Positions 30,620 to 42,900 of a stretch of 64,000 nt of DNA are shown piece after piece. The DNA lies in contig JAVMKO010000001.1 in the NCBI GenBank assembly GCA_032164245.1, forward strand, positions 82,147,892 to 82,211,891, given 5' to 3'. Each line of letters begins with the position of its first letter. Position 1 is the first letter of the stretch. This DNA comes from Sternotherus odoratus. Its lineage: Eukaryota > Chordata > Testudines > Kinosternidae. The notes under the pieces were generated by a model. The model saw nothing but the letters and a program-made list of their open reading frames with translations, ran no database searches and was not told the origin of the DNA. Made by a program: the position numbers and the translations under genes.

Positions 30620-31454
30620 GCAGCTGGTGACTTTTTGACACGTGAGGCACATATCACACAGTCTCACACGTTCCTGCTCCTTGCAGTCCTGGCTCAGGGG
30701 TCTCTGCTCTGCTGGGCCAGGATGACTGCAGCCTCTTGTGCAACTTACACCCTAGTGCCCCCTTGGGCCCCTCAGAGGTGCAAGGAGCACCCTTCAGCCC
30801 TTCTGTCAGAACTGGCTTTAACTGCTGCAATCCTGCCCCCCTCACCAAGCCATGGTTACCACAGTAACATGCTCATAAACTGACTCCAGGGTGTGGTAAT
30901 TTGCCATGGTAACAAAGCAGCTTCCTGAGGCACTATTCCCTGTACCATGATTTGAACCCACAGCTTTGGGGAATTAGCTTCTGAATTCTTTGGTTAGGCT
31001 GGGCCTCGCTTTCTCAGGCTGATGAGCCATTACTGTTGGAGGGTGGGATTATGGCACCTGGCCGGCTGTTGCACTGTGCCCAGTGAGGAGCCAGCAGGGT
31101 CATTACAATATTAGTGTCCCATATTCTGGGCCTTTGTCACACATTGTGTCCCACACTCGTGCCTTGGCAGGTTGAGCGGTACGTCTCCATTTACCTTGGC
31201 TTGTGGCAATATACAGCTTGTCTTCTAGCCTTCTTGTCTGTTACCATAGCAAGGCAGCCACCAGTGCTTCTGGGATCAGCACCCCATAGCACCTGCTGCA
31301 GCAGGATACGAGGCTGAAAGCAGGGGATCCCCAGACACTGGAAAAAGGTCTGTTGGCTGGATACTCTCCTAGAAAAGACTCTTTTCTACAGATTGTCAAT
31401 GGGTACTACAGAAATAAAAATTCTCTCTTCTGCCTTGTCTTCTGTTTTGTCACA

Positions 31455-31752
31455 AGGGCTGGTCTTCACTGGGGGGGGAGAATCGACTGCAGACACACAA
31501 CTTCAGCTATGTGAATCACGTAGCTGAAGTTTGTGTATCTGCAGCCAACTTACCTGTCGTCCTCACGGCGGCGGCAGTCGGCGGCGCACTCCCCCGTCGA
31601 CTCCAGCTTGCGCCTCCTGGAAAGCTGGAGTTCCGGAGTTGACGGGGGCGCCGCGGGCGATCGATTTCTTGCGTCTTCATGAGACGCAAGAAATCGATCG
31701 CTAACAGATGGATCGCTACCCGCCGATCCGGCGGGTAGTGAAGACCAGCCCT
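31455..31752. mobile_element. Multi-hairpin MITE, 298 bp
   Basis: Perfect 16-bp ends AGGGCTGGTCTTCACT/AGTGAAGACCAGCCCT enclose successive hairpins: CTGCAGACACAC..TTCAGCTA (about 31488-31545), CCCCGTCGACTCC/GGAGTTGACGGGG, a perfect 20-bp stem GCGATCGATTTCTTGCGTCT (31657-31676 with 31682-31701) and CTACCCGCC/GGCGGGTAG. No target duplication found, so superfamily not assigned. Relative at 23935-24241. Confidence 0.85.
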
Positions 31753-32086
31753 ATTATAGATCTTATCTGGTTAATAGCAGTGGAGCTCCCCAGCAAAGAA
31801 ATGGGTATAGTCAGTAGAAACAAGAAACAAAATATGAAAAAGGAACAATTCCGCTACTTTAGTTTTTCCTTCTAACTTAATACAATTTTTATTAAATCCA
31901 ACAAACAGCATGGGTCTGTTTGCTGCCACAGAGGTTAATACCTTGGGTCAACAAGGTCATATGTTAAATCCAAGATGATTGAAAACACAAGGTAAATTCC
32001 CTTTCAAATGACACATGGCACAAACTTGCAATATGAACAATCTAGAAGGAATTAAAGTTCCATTGTTAATTTATACAAGTTGAACT

Positions 32087-33296
32087 TTACTCCTGGGGAA
32101 ATTCTGCACCACTGTGAATGTGCAGAATTTATGTCCCCTGCAAATTTCTTTGCTTCCCTGCAGAAAAATAACTCTGATGGAGAAGCAAAGGGAAGCCACA
32201 AAAGCAGTCATGTGACCCTCCCCAGCAGTACGTTTCGGGTGCCCAGGGCAGCCGGCAGAGAGTTAAGTCACTGGGGCAGGAGGCTGGGGAAGACCCGGCT
32301 AGTGGCTCCTATCCTTTGCCAGGCTCAGCTGCTAGTCCGGGCTGGGCAGGACAGGATGGGACTTCCTCTTCCCCTGCATGGCACCCAGGACTGGGTCAGA
32401 CCCACCCCCATATTTCTCCCCCAGCTGCAGGAAGCTCTATAAACTTGTCCCCCTGGTTGCTGCACCTCAGCTGCAGGAGGAGGGATCCCTGTACAGGGAG
32501 CTGCTCCCCCATCTGCTCAACCCCCATGCATTCAGACTCCTTCATACTCAGACCCTCCTGCCAAGCTTCACCCTGCATCTGGACCACCCCGATGAGCCAC
32601 CCGGATCCCCACCCAACCAAGCCTCACTCCCCCAGCATCTGGACGCCTCACTGAGCCACTCACATCCAAACCCCCCTGCCGAGCTATATCCCCCTCCCAT
32701 ACATAGACCCCCATCCTGCTGAGCCCCAGCCATCTTCACCTGGACCCTCATGCAGAGTCCAATTACCATTGCACTCAGAACCCCCACAGCAAGCCCCTGT
32801 GCATCCAGATCCCCTCTGCACCCAGATCTCCCACTGAACTGCCTGCACCTGGATTGCCCCACACAGAACCTTCTTAACTACACCTGGATCCCCCCACACT
32901 AAGCTCCTCCACACTTGGGTCCTGCTTTGCTGAGCCTGCCTGTCCATACCTGGTGTACCTGGCATGGAGGGGCAGGGCCCTGGGGTGTTTCCAGGGTAGG
33001 CACAGTCCTTGCACTGTGTCAGGATTGGGTACAGCCCCACCGCTGAGTCTGTGTGAGAAGTGGGAGGGGAACGCACTGCTATTTCCCATCTCTGTGCAGC
33101 CAGTGGCCTGTGCTTCCCAATGCCGTGCTGGAGTCTCCACATTTATTGTCAAATAAAATTTGCAGAATTTTAAAATATCGTGAGTAGAATTTGAATTGTA
33201 CCTACCTTCTCAAGTGGTAGTTAATTCTTCTTGTACCAGGTAGGTACATTGAGTCAATTTTAATTTTGGGGGGCACAGAATGTCCTCAGGAGTGAA
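32087..33296. mobile_element. DNA transposon-like repeat, about 1.2 kb
   Basis: Ends TTACTCCTGGGGAAATTCTG and (reverse) TTCACTCCTGAGGACATTCT are inverted repeats. The C-rich interior lists short direct repeats, and AATTTGCAGAATTTTAAAAT lies near the right end. No transposase frame. Confidence 0.65.
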
Positions 33297-33519
33297 GCTG
33301 GCCACTACACAGTATATAAGCCAATGATGTGTAAAAGAGCTCACCAGTCAAATGTCAGCCTTTTACAAGACATCAGATATTTAAGACAGGACACTGCATT
33401 GGAGGAATCATCTAAAGGAAATCAGAACTGATTTTCATTTCACATCAGAAACCAATTTCCCTTATTTTTCCAAAATAAGCACATTGCAAAGAAGTATACC
33501 CCATCCCCCTTTGGGGCAG

Positions 33520-34142
33520 GGAGAGGGGAATTATAGCCCCATGGCTGAGTATGATTGCCCTTCATCTCAGGGCTCTATGGCCTATGGGCCAGAGTCAATA
33601 CAGCTGCCTTCCCTCGCAGGGCTAGGTGTCTCCATGGCTAGTGAGGGATGGGCCACTACATAGTGTGTGACTGCCAGAGTAGGGAGACCTTACTCCACAG
33701 GGCCCTGTCAGCACTGAGTGTACTCACCACTAGGTCAGCAGGGATCCAACCAAAATATACTGACGCAGTTTCTAGTTCTACCATTGGATCAATGGCTAGT
33801 CCCCCTGGGCTACTTCCTACCCTGTCTTCTGGCAGCATAGTCTGTGTCTCTGGGGTCTCCAACCTGTGAAGCTCCAGAGAGTTCTAACATCTGGGTGTCC
33901 ACAGGTAGCTGAGTGTCTGGCCAGCTCTCAGCAGGCTCAGCCTCTGTGGCCTTGAGCTCCAGCAGCTGGCTGGCTGCTCCCTCTTCAGTGGTAGTCAGCC
34001 CTGATTAAGCCCGGTTGCTCCCTTTTATACTGTCACTCCAGTTGGAGCATGCCCAGCAGTTGCAAGAGAGTACAGCTTCCTCTGCCTAAAGTATGGGGTT
34101 AACCCCTCCTTCTCCAGTGTGGGGCAAGCACACCCCATCACA
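33520..34142 (-). repeat. Probable solo LTR
   Basis: Minus-strand sequence begins TGTGATGGGGTGTGCTTGCC and has TATAAAAGGGAGC (34017-34029 region) about 110 bp in, as in the U3 of vertebrate LTRs. The other end is unclear and no duplication was found. Confidence 0.4.
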
Positions 34143-37100
34143 AAGCACTTTTAGGAAAATATCTGGATGGCAAATCACCTCAAAGCCATACTGAACTGAG
34201 ACAGGAGCATGCATGGAAGGGTTGAATACATTCTCCAGACTACAGTGCAGTCACTGGGGAATTAGGATGCATTGTGGTTAAGAGTCCTTGAAAACAAGCC
34301 TAAAACTCTGTGGATTTTATCATCAGATACAAAATAGCCCTAAATTTTCATGCTTCTGGGAGTGTGATTTTGATATTTTAACAGCCACACGCATACAAAC
34401 GAGTGTAAAATTCTTGTGAACATAATGTAGAATAGTATGTGCTTTATTGAGTAACTCTCTACAGACACAGGTCAAATTCAGATCTGGTGTAAATATGTTA
34501 TGGCCATTTTCCATATGTAAATATGTTATGGGCAATTGCAGCCTGTCTAAATAATGTCCAGACAGCACAATTTGGTCAAAAGATCAGTGTAAGTAAATTC
34601 TATAGTAGTCACCCTAGACTCTGTGTAAGAGTTTATGGTAGGAGTGAATACATAGACTACTATAGTAACATTTTGTACAGAGTTTTTATAAGGTTGCACA
34701 GCTTAGTAACCAGGTCTTTGGCAACCAAAATCCTAAAAGATTTTCAGTCTGCTTGGAGCACAGTAGCTTGCTGTTCACCTGACCTCTAGTGGTCACCATG
34801 TTTTACAAAATAATCATGTTACTTAAAAAAAAGCAGCTCAATATTAGAAAATGCATGTGTATAAAGTTTATTTTTAATTAATTTAAATGTGTTTTGAATT
34901 TTGTCTTTTTTGTAGCCATAATGTTGAAATCATGCATTTTAAGTCATTTCATGGGTAACTTCACAATTTTGGGGAAGAATCTGAAAAGAAAAACAGACCA
35001 TGTACAATTCCATCTGAATTCAGAGGTATTTCTGGATCAGCTGATAGTAAAGCAACATTACACACAAATAGGCCAAAGGTGGGCCCTCCAGCTCAGGCTT
35101 GAGGCACAGTGGTAGGGTCATGTGAACCTTGCTCTTCTTCTGCCAGAACGGCACATAGTCTTTGGACAAATAAAACATCTTAACTCTGCAGGGCTAACAG
35201 TTGATGCTTGGGCTCTGTGGCACCTCTCTCAGTTGAGGGGGCCGGGCCTTGTGGTGCTTTGGACTCCAGTCACCATTCCCAGTCATCGGCACCTTGCAAA
35301 AGCTCTACATTCACAACAAAAAGTATACTGGAGAAGAAACTCTTCTTAACCCCACCAGGACAGCACCAGGTGAGCACCAGGACACAAGGAGACACAGAGC
35401 CCTGTATCAGTGCTCATTCTACCTATAGCATTCTGGGTCTGCAGCTCCCAGGGCATCCAAGTTCTTTTATTCTGGCCTTCTATCTTGCAGGCTCTGGCTA
35501 GTTTAGGTAGGGAGCTCAGAGTGCTGATCTTTGATCTTTTCTAACACCGGGTACAGCTGCCTTTCCATTATACTGCCTCCTTCATCAGTCAGTCCTGGAT
35601 GGGGCCAGCAGGGGCCAGACTGTGAGCTGCATCTCTCAGGAAGTACAGCTTGGTGGTTGGAGAAAGTAGCTTTACACCATCTCTGTGCCTCTGAAACCCC
35701 AGGCCCCTCTGAAAGGCTGACCATCTCCTGTAATATTCTGAACAAACCGGATGGAATTAAGCTAAACCTTATTGAATTAGGGTTGATACCTTTGAAGTCC
35801 ATTGTGTTAAAAGTACAATTGTGTATGTGTAATTGTGGCATTGTACCTACCTTCACTAGGGGCAGGGATGCGAGTGTACCCATCTGATCTCAGCTCTTTG
35901 AAGACACCCTCCCCAGAGACGCATAAACTAGTTCAAACTGGATTCTCCAGGGACCAAACAGACACAGAAAGGGGTTTTGGATAAATAGCCTGGTTTTAAC
36001 CTGGCTCAAGGCCTTCTTCCTGATCCAGCAGACAGGATCCCTGGTTTATGGAGGGCTCCAATTCGTAGGGAAGGGTTGGAAGGACTGGGTCTACTGAGGC
36101 CCCATAAGATTAGGTGCTTGCTCTGAGCTGTTGCTGGGATGAACTGTGATCACAAAGGAAACCCCAAGGCTGGGGTGTTGAAGGCCAGCTCTTGCCAGAG
36201 TCCAGGTGATTGCTGGTAAGCTTATAAGCATGCACACAGGTTCTTTTATTGCTTTTAATGTTTTTGCTGCAGTGCTTTGTACTTTAAAATAAAGTAGGCT
36301 TGCATAGGACATGCTGTGTGGGTAACATAAGTGTGGCAATTACATCTGTTAACCGTCTCTAAAGAGAAAACAATCAGGTAACCATGGGCAGCCGGTCTCT
36401 GCTGGGAATAACATAGTGAAGGCAGGAACTGTGCAGCCTGGAAACACTCAGGCAGAAGGGAGATGCAGGTCTCCTCCCAAGAGAGGGAACAGCTGGAGAG
36501 GGGGAAGTATGATAGTAGCTGCCCTTGCTGGACCACAGTGGGGAAATACAGATGCGTTTGCTGCCCTGAATTTTTGACATCCCGTGTATGTTAGAGCAAC
36601 CCCACAGATTGCTCTATCAGCCCAGAATAGCAGAATACTCCAGCCACACCCCTGCCTCCTTTTTCTACCCCTACACCCGGGGTCGCATGGGGAGGGCGGG
36701 CAATATTCATGGGTAAGTTGCTTTTTGGTGGTGGCTGAGCTGGCATACAAAGGGGCTACAGCAGAGGCTAGAATTAGAGTTCTAACAACTTAATCCCTGC
36801 AAGAAACAGCATCCTCCTGTGTTTTTGTTCTGTTGTCCCTCAAGCCTGGGTTCAGTCCCAAAAGGAGAACACTCGAGCAAACCATGAGCATGTGAAAACG
36901 GGGTCCTAACAGAAATTTGCTGTTAAACTGCCTTATCTTCCACATTCACTACCGGCAAACCTGCTGCCACCTCTTTTCCGGCTCCCCCAGAGCCTCCTGC
37001 TGAGGCTGCAGCTGCACTGATCCCTGCAGCTCCTTGGTTTGCACTTGCCAGTCATGGGCCCACAAAGTCACAAGAGCTCTTCATCAGCCTGCTCCTGGCA

Positions 37101-38284
37101 ACAGCTAAGTCGGCCGTCCATCAGCCCAGGAGGACGTTGTTTAACAGAGGTAGTGCTCTGCAACTAAAGGGCCTGTTTCTGATTCCCTTGATGGTTCATG
37201 TATCTGGGCAGAGTTCCTCTGGGTGGTGTCCACTGGTCCTTGGGCTCCTTTGAATAGCCGTGGTCACAGAATGCTGTGCTCTGAGTCCCCCCTGGGATCC
37301 CTGGTTCTGCCCCTGTGACCTGCACTCCCATCCTTGTTTTTGCATTTGATTCCCCTGGAATGAGTTGCTCTCTGAGCTCTGTGGCTCCTTCCCCTCAGTT
37401 GAGGTGTAGGCCTTTACTCTTGGGGGGGAATTTGACCAGCTCTTCCTGGGATGCAACAGGCACCCACAAGCCCCCTAGTAATAAGCATAATGGAGACACG
37501 AAGCATTTACATATCGCTTTTCACCTCCAACAGAATACTTTACAAACTGCACCTGATTAACCCTTACACTGTCCTAGGTAGGTAATGTACATTTTTGTGA
37601 TGGGGACGCCTGTCCAAATCAGGGACTTTGACTGAGACACCCAAAATCATTACACCCAGAGGGAGTTAGCAATGGTAAATAAACTTCCTCCTTGCTTCCG
37701 AACATCAGTAAGGCACCGAACGAATACATCATCAGATGGAACTGGGACAGAGGGTGATTGGCAGTTCCTTCCCACCCTCTGCTGGGCCCACCTGTGCCCA
37801 AAGAGATGGTAACTTGTGCATTCAGAGGAGGCTGGATTTGCTGCACAGCCTGAACCTTCCTGTCTAATCTCTTTACAGCAACTGGATGGAGAGTTCCCAC
37901 CTATGGTCCTTTGCTTCTCCTTCCTCCAAAATCACACGCAGGTCACCATTGCAGCTGTTGGCACTGGAACAAAGCGCCCTGCTTCATAGGCTTAAGGGAC
38001 AACCCAGATGGGAAGCTCCCATCATCTCGGAAAGCTGGAGAGGCCACATAATAGACCCTAAGCCCAGCTGCTCTGCAAAGGGGGAGGGTAGCTTGAACTG
38101 CCACCCCAATTGTTCCAGCCCAGGTACATACAAGCCCATAGCAGCTCTGCTCCCAGCTCTTGTACTCTCTTTCTCCGAGGTGTGCAGCTGAGGCTCCAGG
38201 TTAGTGGAGAAAGGCTTTCAGGTTCAAACACCTTCCACTGATCTAATCCTTTCCTACAGAGCGGGGCAAAAGGAAAGTGTCCAG
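34143..38284. other. Spacer between HMOX1 and TOM1, no gene recognised
   Basis: Unique-looking DNA with one weak LTR-like candidate (35800-36345). No coding exons matching known proteins were found on either strand. Confidence 0.5.
35800..36345 (+). repeat. Possible LTR-like sequence
   Basis: Begins TGTGTTAAAAGTAC, contains GGATAAATAG and an AAAATAAAGTAGG polyadenylation-type motif, and ends near GGCAATTACA. No flanking duplication. Weak call. Confidence 0.3.
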
Positions 38285-39782
38285 TTTATTCAGTTGCTCT
38301 TTAAGTGAGCCCTACCCCTGCACTATTTCCAAGCGAGCCAGTCGTCTAGCAGCTTGCAACGCGCGGCAGGAGAGGGAACACCCAGCCCCAGTGCTTCAGC
38401 AGAGCTTTTCTTTAGTGGAAAACTTTAAATGAACAAAGAACAGCTCCAGCAGCAGCGACCAGCTGGAGCCGGGAGGTGTTAGCTCCGGCTGACACTTCCC
38501 ACAGGTTCAAGACATTGAGCAGGCTGATCACAATAAGAAGGTCAGATGGTACCTGCTCTCAGCAGCCATGGCCCCCCCGCTCCCTTTCCACCCTCAGCCG
38601 GTGCCCACTCCTGCTCTCAGCAGCCTGGCTCCCCAGGTTCCTCCACCCACAGGTGCGGCAGCAGAAGCTCTCCAAGGGGGTCAGGACGTTGCTTGTTTAA
38701 TGTGCGATACAAAAGGCAAGTCTCCCAGGTTACATGGAATAATCAGCATTAGCCCCGGGCCTGGCACGCTCCTCCTCTGCCACATCTGCACAGGGCAGCG
38801 TGCACTGTTTGTTTAAAGTGTTCTCCCCTTTCTCTCCAAGACACTCTCCTCTCGCCCCCCCCCCCATTCCACAGCAGGAACAAGGGGGCGGGGCTTAGCT
38901 GGACATCATGGGGGGAGTTAAGTCTGGGGAGGGGGCCGAGGGGACTAAAGGAGATCCAAGAATCAAAACAATTCACCTCAGTGTTTGCTGAAGGCACATC
39001 TGCCCCTTTGCCCCCCTTTCCAGAGTTGGATTGCATGCACCCTCGGATTTGGTACCGTCTGCAGCCCCATCGCCATCTCCAGCCATGAGATTCGGTACCT
39101 GGACTACATACGATGAAATCACACCGTGGGGCTCTCGGGGCACAAAGGGAGTGTTGCATATGTGTGCTTGTGCAACAGGGAAACGGATACTAGAGGCTAC
39201 CCTGCTGTCACTGCTCTCCCCATAGGAATCACTCCCCATCACTGCAATCGCCCTATCCCTGCGCGTCCCACTGCCGCAGGGGATGGGCAAAGCTCAGCCC
39301 TGAGAGCAGCAGGGAGGGAGGGAACCCTCTCTGGAGAGCGGCCTAGAACAGAGTGCCCCAGCTGGACATGGGAGACGCAGCCCATCAAAGGGAGCAGACG
39401 AGCGGGAAAGACCCCGGATGCAGACAGCTCCCGGCTGCCAGTTCTCAAGAGGGGTTACAGTGATTTCACTGGAAAGAAAGGTGGGGAGAGCCCTCCACTT
39501 GCCCCCATCACAATAAGATACCCCAGGGCCCCCAGACTTGTCTGGTGACATCTCCAGCAGCTTCACCAGCACCCCTCACGGGCCTGCTCCGTGATGTCCC
39601 CAAAACACAGCAATGATTAACTTTACCCCAAAGCAGCCTAAAAATGGTAAGTGAGGGGTGGGGAAGGGAGTGAGTGAGAGGAGAGCAATGGGGGCGCAGG
39701 GCCCTTCCTCTCCTCGCCCCTGGCAGGAATGGAGCACCACAGGGCGTCTCCTCTTGCTCCACAGCACACCAGTCCATAGGGT
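38285..39782 (-). other. TOM1: TOM1 3' UTR, extent uncertain
   Basis: Sequence after the TOM1 stop. Two candidate polyadenylation hexamers on the minus strand: ATTAAA near 38697-38702 (about 1.1 kb downstream) and AATAAA at 38285-38290 (about 1.5 kb). No other gene is recognisable between them and the stop. Confidence 0.4.
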
Positions 39783-39922
39783 TCATAAGGCAAACATAGT
39801 GTTGTCTTCCTTCTCCTGCTTCCGGTGCGGACTGGAAGCGACAGGTGGCCCTGCTCCGGGGCTGGGGAGCGTGGGCAGCTGGTCCGCCACCTTCGCTCGC
39901 TCTTCCAGGAACTTGTCGAACT
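39783..39922 (-). CDS. TOM1: TOM1 last coding exon and stop
   Basis: 140 nt. It completes Glu and gives [20 protein letters not shown] ... [14 protein letters not shown] and TGA. The terminal MFAL is conserved with human MLFAL. Confidence 0.95.
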
Positions 39923-42900
39923 CTGGGGTGAGAAGAGAGAGTTAGCGACGAGACGGGGAGGAGGGAGCCGGCTCTGAGAACGGCTCAGGAGGAAGGGATA
40001 GCTCAGCGGTTTGCGCATTGGCCTGCTAAACCCAGGATTGTGAGTTCAATCCTCGAGGGGGCCATTTAGGGATATAGGGCTAAAATAGGGATTGGTCCTG
40101 CTTTGAGCAGGGGGTTTGGATTTAGATGATCTCCTGAGGTCCCTTCCAACCCTGACAGTCTATGAAGGAAAGGGGCTGGTGGCTCTTACCTTCGCTCGTG
40201 ACACCCTTTGCCTCTTCCGTCTCTTCCCCCTGGGAAAGGAGAAGAAAGGCACATTGAGAAGCAGGCCTGAGCACCCCTTGGGGACACAGCGCTCTGCTTC
40301 CCCGAGGCTGAGGGGACCTCACTCCTACTGACAGGAAAGGGGGAGGTTTTTCTACCCCACCCTCAGGGTAACAGCTGGGAGGGCTACAGAAAACTCTTCA
40401 CCCAGATCAGATTTCTCTGGAAGCCTTTTGCCAGCTTTGTGGTCTCCAGACAGACACCCTCTGCTTCCACACCACATGAGAGCCCCCACCAATCCCCTTG
40501 CTCACCACACCCCCAGGAGAGCACTGGTGACCTGGGTCGCCCGGCTCTCTCTCAGCTGCCCCCTCCCAGCAGTGCGCTGGTGGCCTGCTGCACAGCCTCT
40601 CTTCCCTCAGTCGGAGGTTCCACTCCAAGACCCTGGCTGACTTCACCGGGGCGATGCACACACGTCGAGCTAAGCACACGCCTCAGTGTTTGCAGGATCA
40701 GTCTCTAGGGGGTGGTTGGGCACAGTGGCAATCAGGAGAGGTGGGGAGGAGATGGCAGTGTAGAATGAAGGGGCAGGGGAAGGTCAGTGGGGTGTGTTCT
40801 GAGGAAGGGAATCAACCTCGCCCGTACTGCCACCTGCGAGAGCCCCGGACAGTCATCGCCAACACCCAGGGAATTCTAAGCCTCTCCGGGGGCCAAAGGG
40901 GAGAGACGGTTCATTGCCAGCCCTGAGCAGTAAGTGAAATGCCAAAGGAACTGCCCCTGTCCTGACCCTCACTTACCACATCAGTGGAGAGCCACTGCTC
41001 GATGTCCTCCATGAAGCCGGCCTGGGGGACTGGGATCTGGAGGGGAAGGAAGAGAGAGAAATGAAGCAGAGAAGGAGAGGACGTTTCTCCAACCCATCCC
41101 AGCAGAAATTCTCCCTCTCACACGGTTCACTGAGCCCAGCCCCTTGTTGCACTGGCCAATCCCACCCCAGCTCTCCCAGCCAACAGTGTCACTTTACGCC
41201 TTCTCCCTACCAACAGACGTGTCTTCTAGCACACAGGCCTTTCTGAGGGAGCTGGAGGTTCGAGACTGGTGCTGGGGCACTGACACCAGCCTATCCCCTT
41301 TACAGGGCTCATTCCCCTTTCCAGCAGGGCTCGGTCTGGAAGAGCAGCACTAGCTCAAACCCAGCCAGGCTGCTCAGACAGGAAGACACGCCCACGGCGG
41401 TACTTTCCTGGATTCCCCTTGCTATCGCTGTGGACTCTGACCCAAGGAGTGTGAGATTTTATCTCCCGTCTGACGCCATTCCACCACGTGTGACATCACA
41501 GTCCACCGCACTGCGGACAAGGGGGCTGCCAGAGGTTTGGCTTCACATCACCGCTTTGGGGCCCGATGTGAGGAAGAGGTGAGCCTGGCAAGGAGGAAGG
41601 CCCAGATCTAACTGTGGCTCGCTGAGGTATGTGATGTGCCAAGCCAAGCTGTGGAAATGCGTATAGGAGGGGAAATGTCTCTACGGTTAAGGTAGAGATA
41701 CTTGACTGCTGGCTCCCCCATGGAAGTGGTTCTTTCAGATGTGCTTTCGCCATGGGACAATTCCACTATGGAAGGGGAAAGGGGTCTTTTTTGTGGCCAG
41801 GTGTAACTAGTCACCCAACACCAGCCCAAAGCCTCAGATCCTTATCCCAAGAGCAAGACCTAGGACCAGCTGAGAGAGAAGCAGCAGCGGGTTCCCTGAG
41901 CAGAAAGAGGTGGTCGTCGGTTGGAAGCCATTGTCCCTTCGTCTCCCAAATTCATGGGATCCTCCACAAGGAGCAGCAAAGCCAAGCACAGCAGCATCCC
42001 CCTACTCCCAAAAGCAGGTTCCTCCAAACCAGTCCCCTGCCTCTGGACAGATACTGCCGCAGCTTCCTTGGGGTCAAGATGGAGCTCCCCTTGGAGGAGC
42101 CATCAGGTAGTTATCACGGCTGGCTGCGATTACGGAGGTTTCAATCTGTCCTGAGTGGGATCTCCAAGGCCATAGAGAGTGGAGATTTATACAAGTTAAC
42201 TGGACAGCGTCTGGGGACTCCCCAGACCTGAGGTTTCTATGTGCTGGGCCCTGCTAGGAAGCCTGATGCCTCAGCCTGAAAGGAGAAGTCCTGGGAGTGA
42301 ATTGCTGCCCCAAGGACTGAACCTGAGACCTCCAGGTGTAAAAGCACAAGCCCTGCTACTTGAGCTGAAGGACCCGGCTCAGTAGTTTTGTGGCAGTAGC
42401 ACCCTCAAACCAATTTACATGGTCCAGCTACTAGAGGGGGACAACACCCCACGCTGGGTTATCGAGCACTGCACACTCCCCACTCCTGAGAATCAGAGGT
42501 CAGCAGCCATTCAAATCCCAGTGCTCATCATGATGCCTTTGCCTAGGCTGACAGAGATGGAACACCAGACTTGGCTCTTTAGCTCAAGCTATAGAACAGG
42601 GGCGGGCAAACTTTTTGGCCCGAGGGCCACATTGGGGTTCAAAATTGTGCAGAAGGCCAGGTAGGAAAGCCTGTGTCTCCCAAAACTGCCTAGCCCCCCA
42701 CCCACTTCCTGTCCTCTGACTCCCCCCCCCCCCGAACCTCTGACCCATCCAACCCCCCCACTCCTTGTCCTCTGATCGCCCCCTCCAGAGGCCCCCCCAG
42801 GAACCCACCCCCTATCTAGCCCCCCCCTGCTCTTTCTTCCCTGACTGCCCCCTCCGGAGACCCCCCACCCTAACCACCCCCCCTAGGGATCCCATCCCCT

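Noticed and set aside
31657..31701. Perfect 20-bp hairpin as a microRNA precursor
   Set aside because: Belongs to a multi-hairpin MITE with a 5-nt loop; the stem is better explained as transposon structure. Small-RNA data would be needed to revive it.
39999..40052. Functional tRNA gene
   Set aside because: Box A and box B are present, but the sequence does not close a cloverleaf and runs into a CR1-like tail; it is a SINE head.
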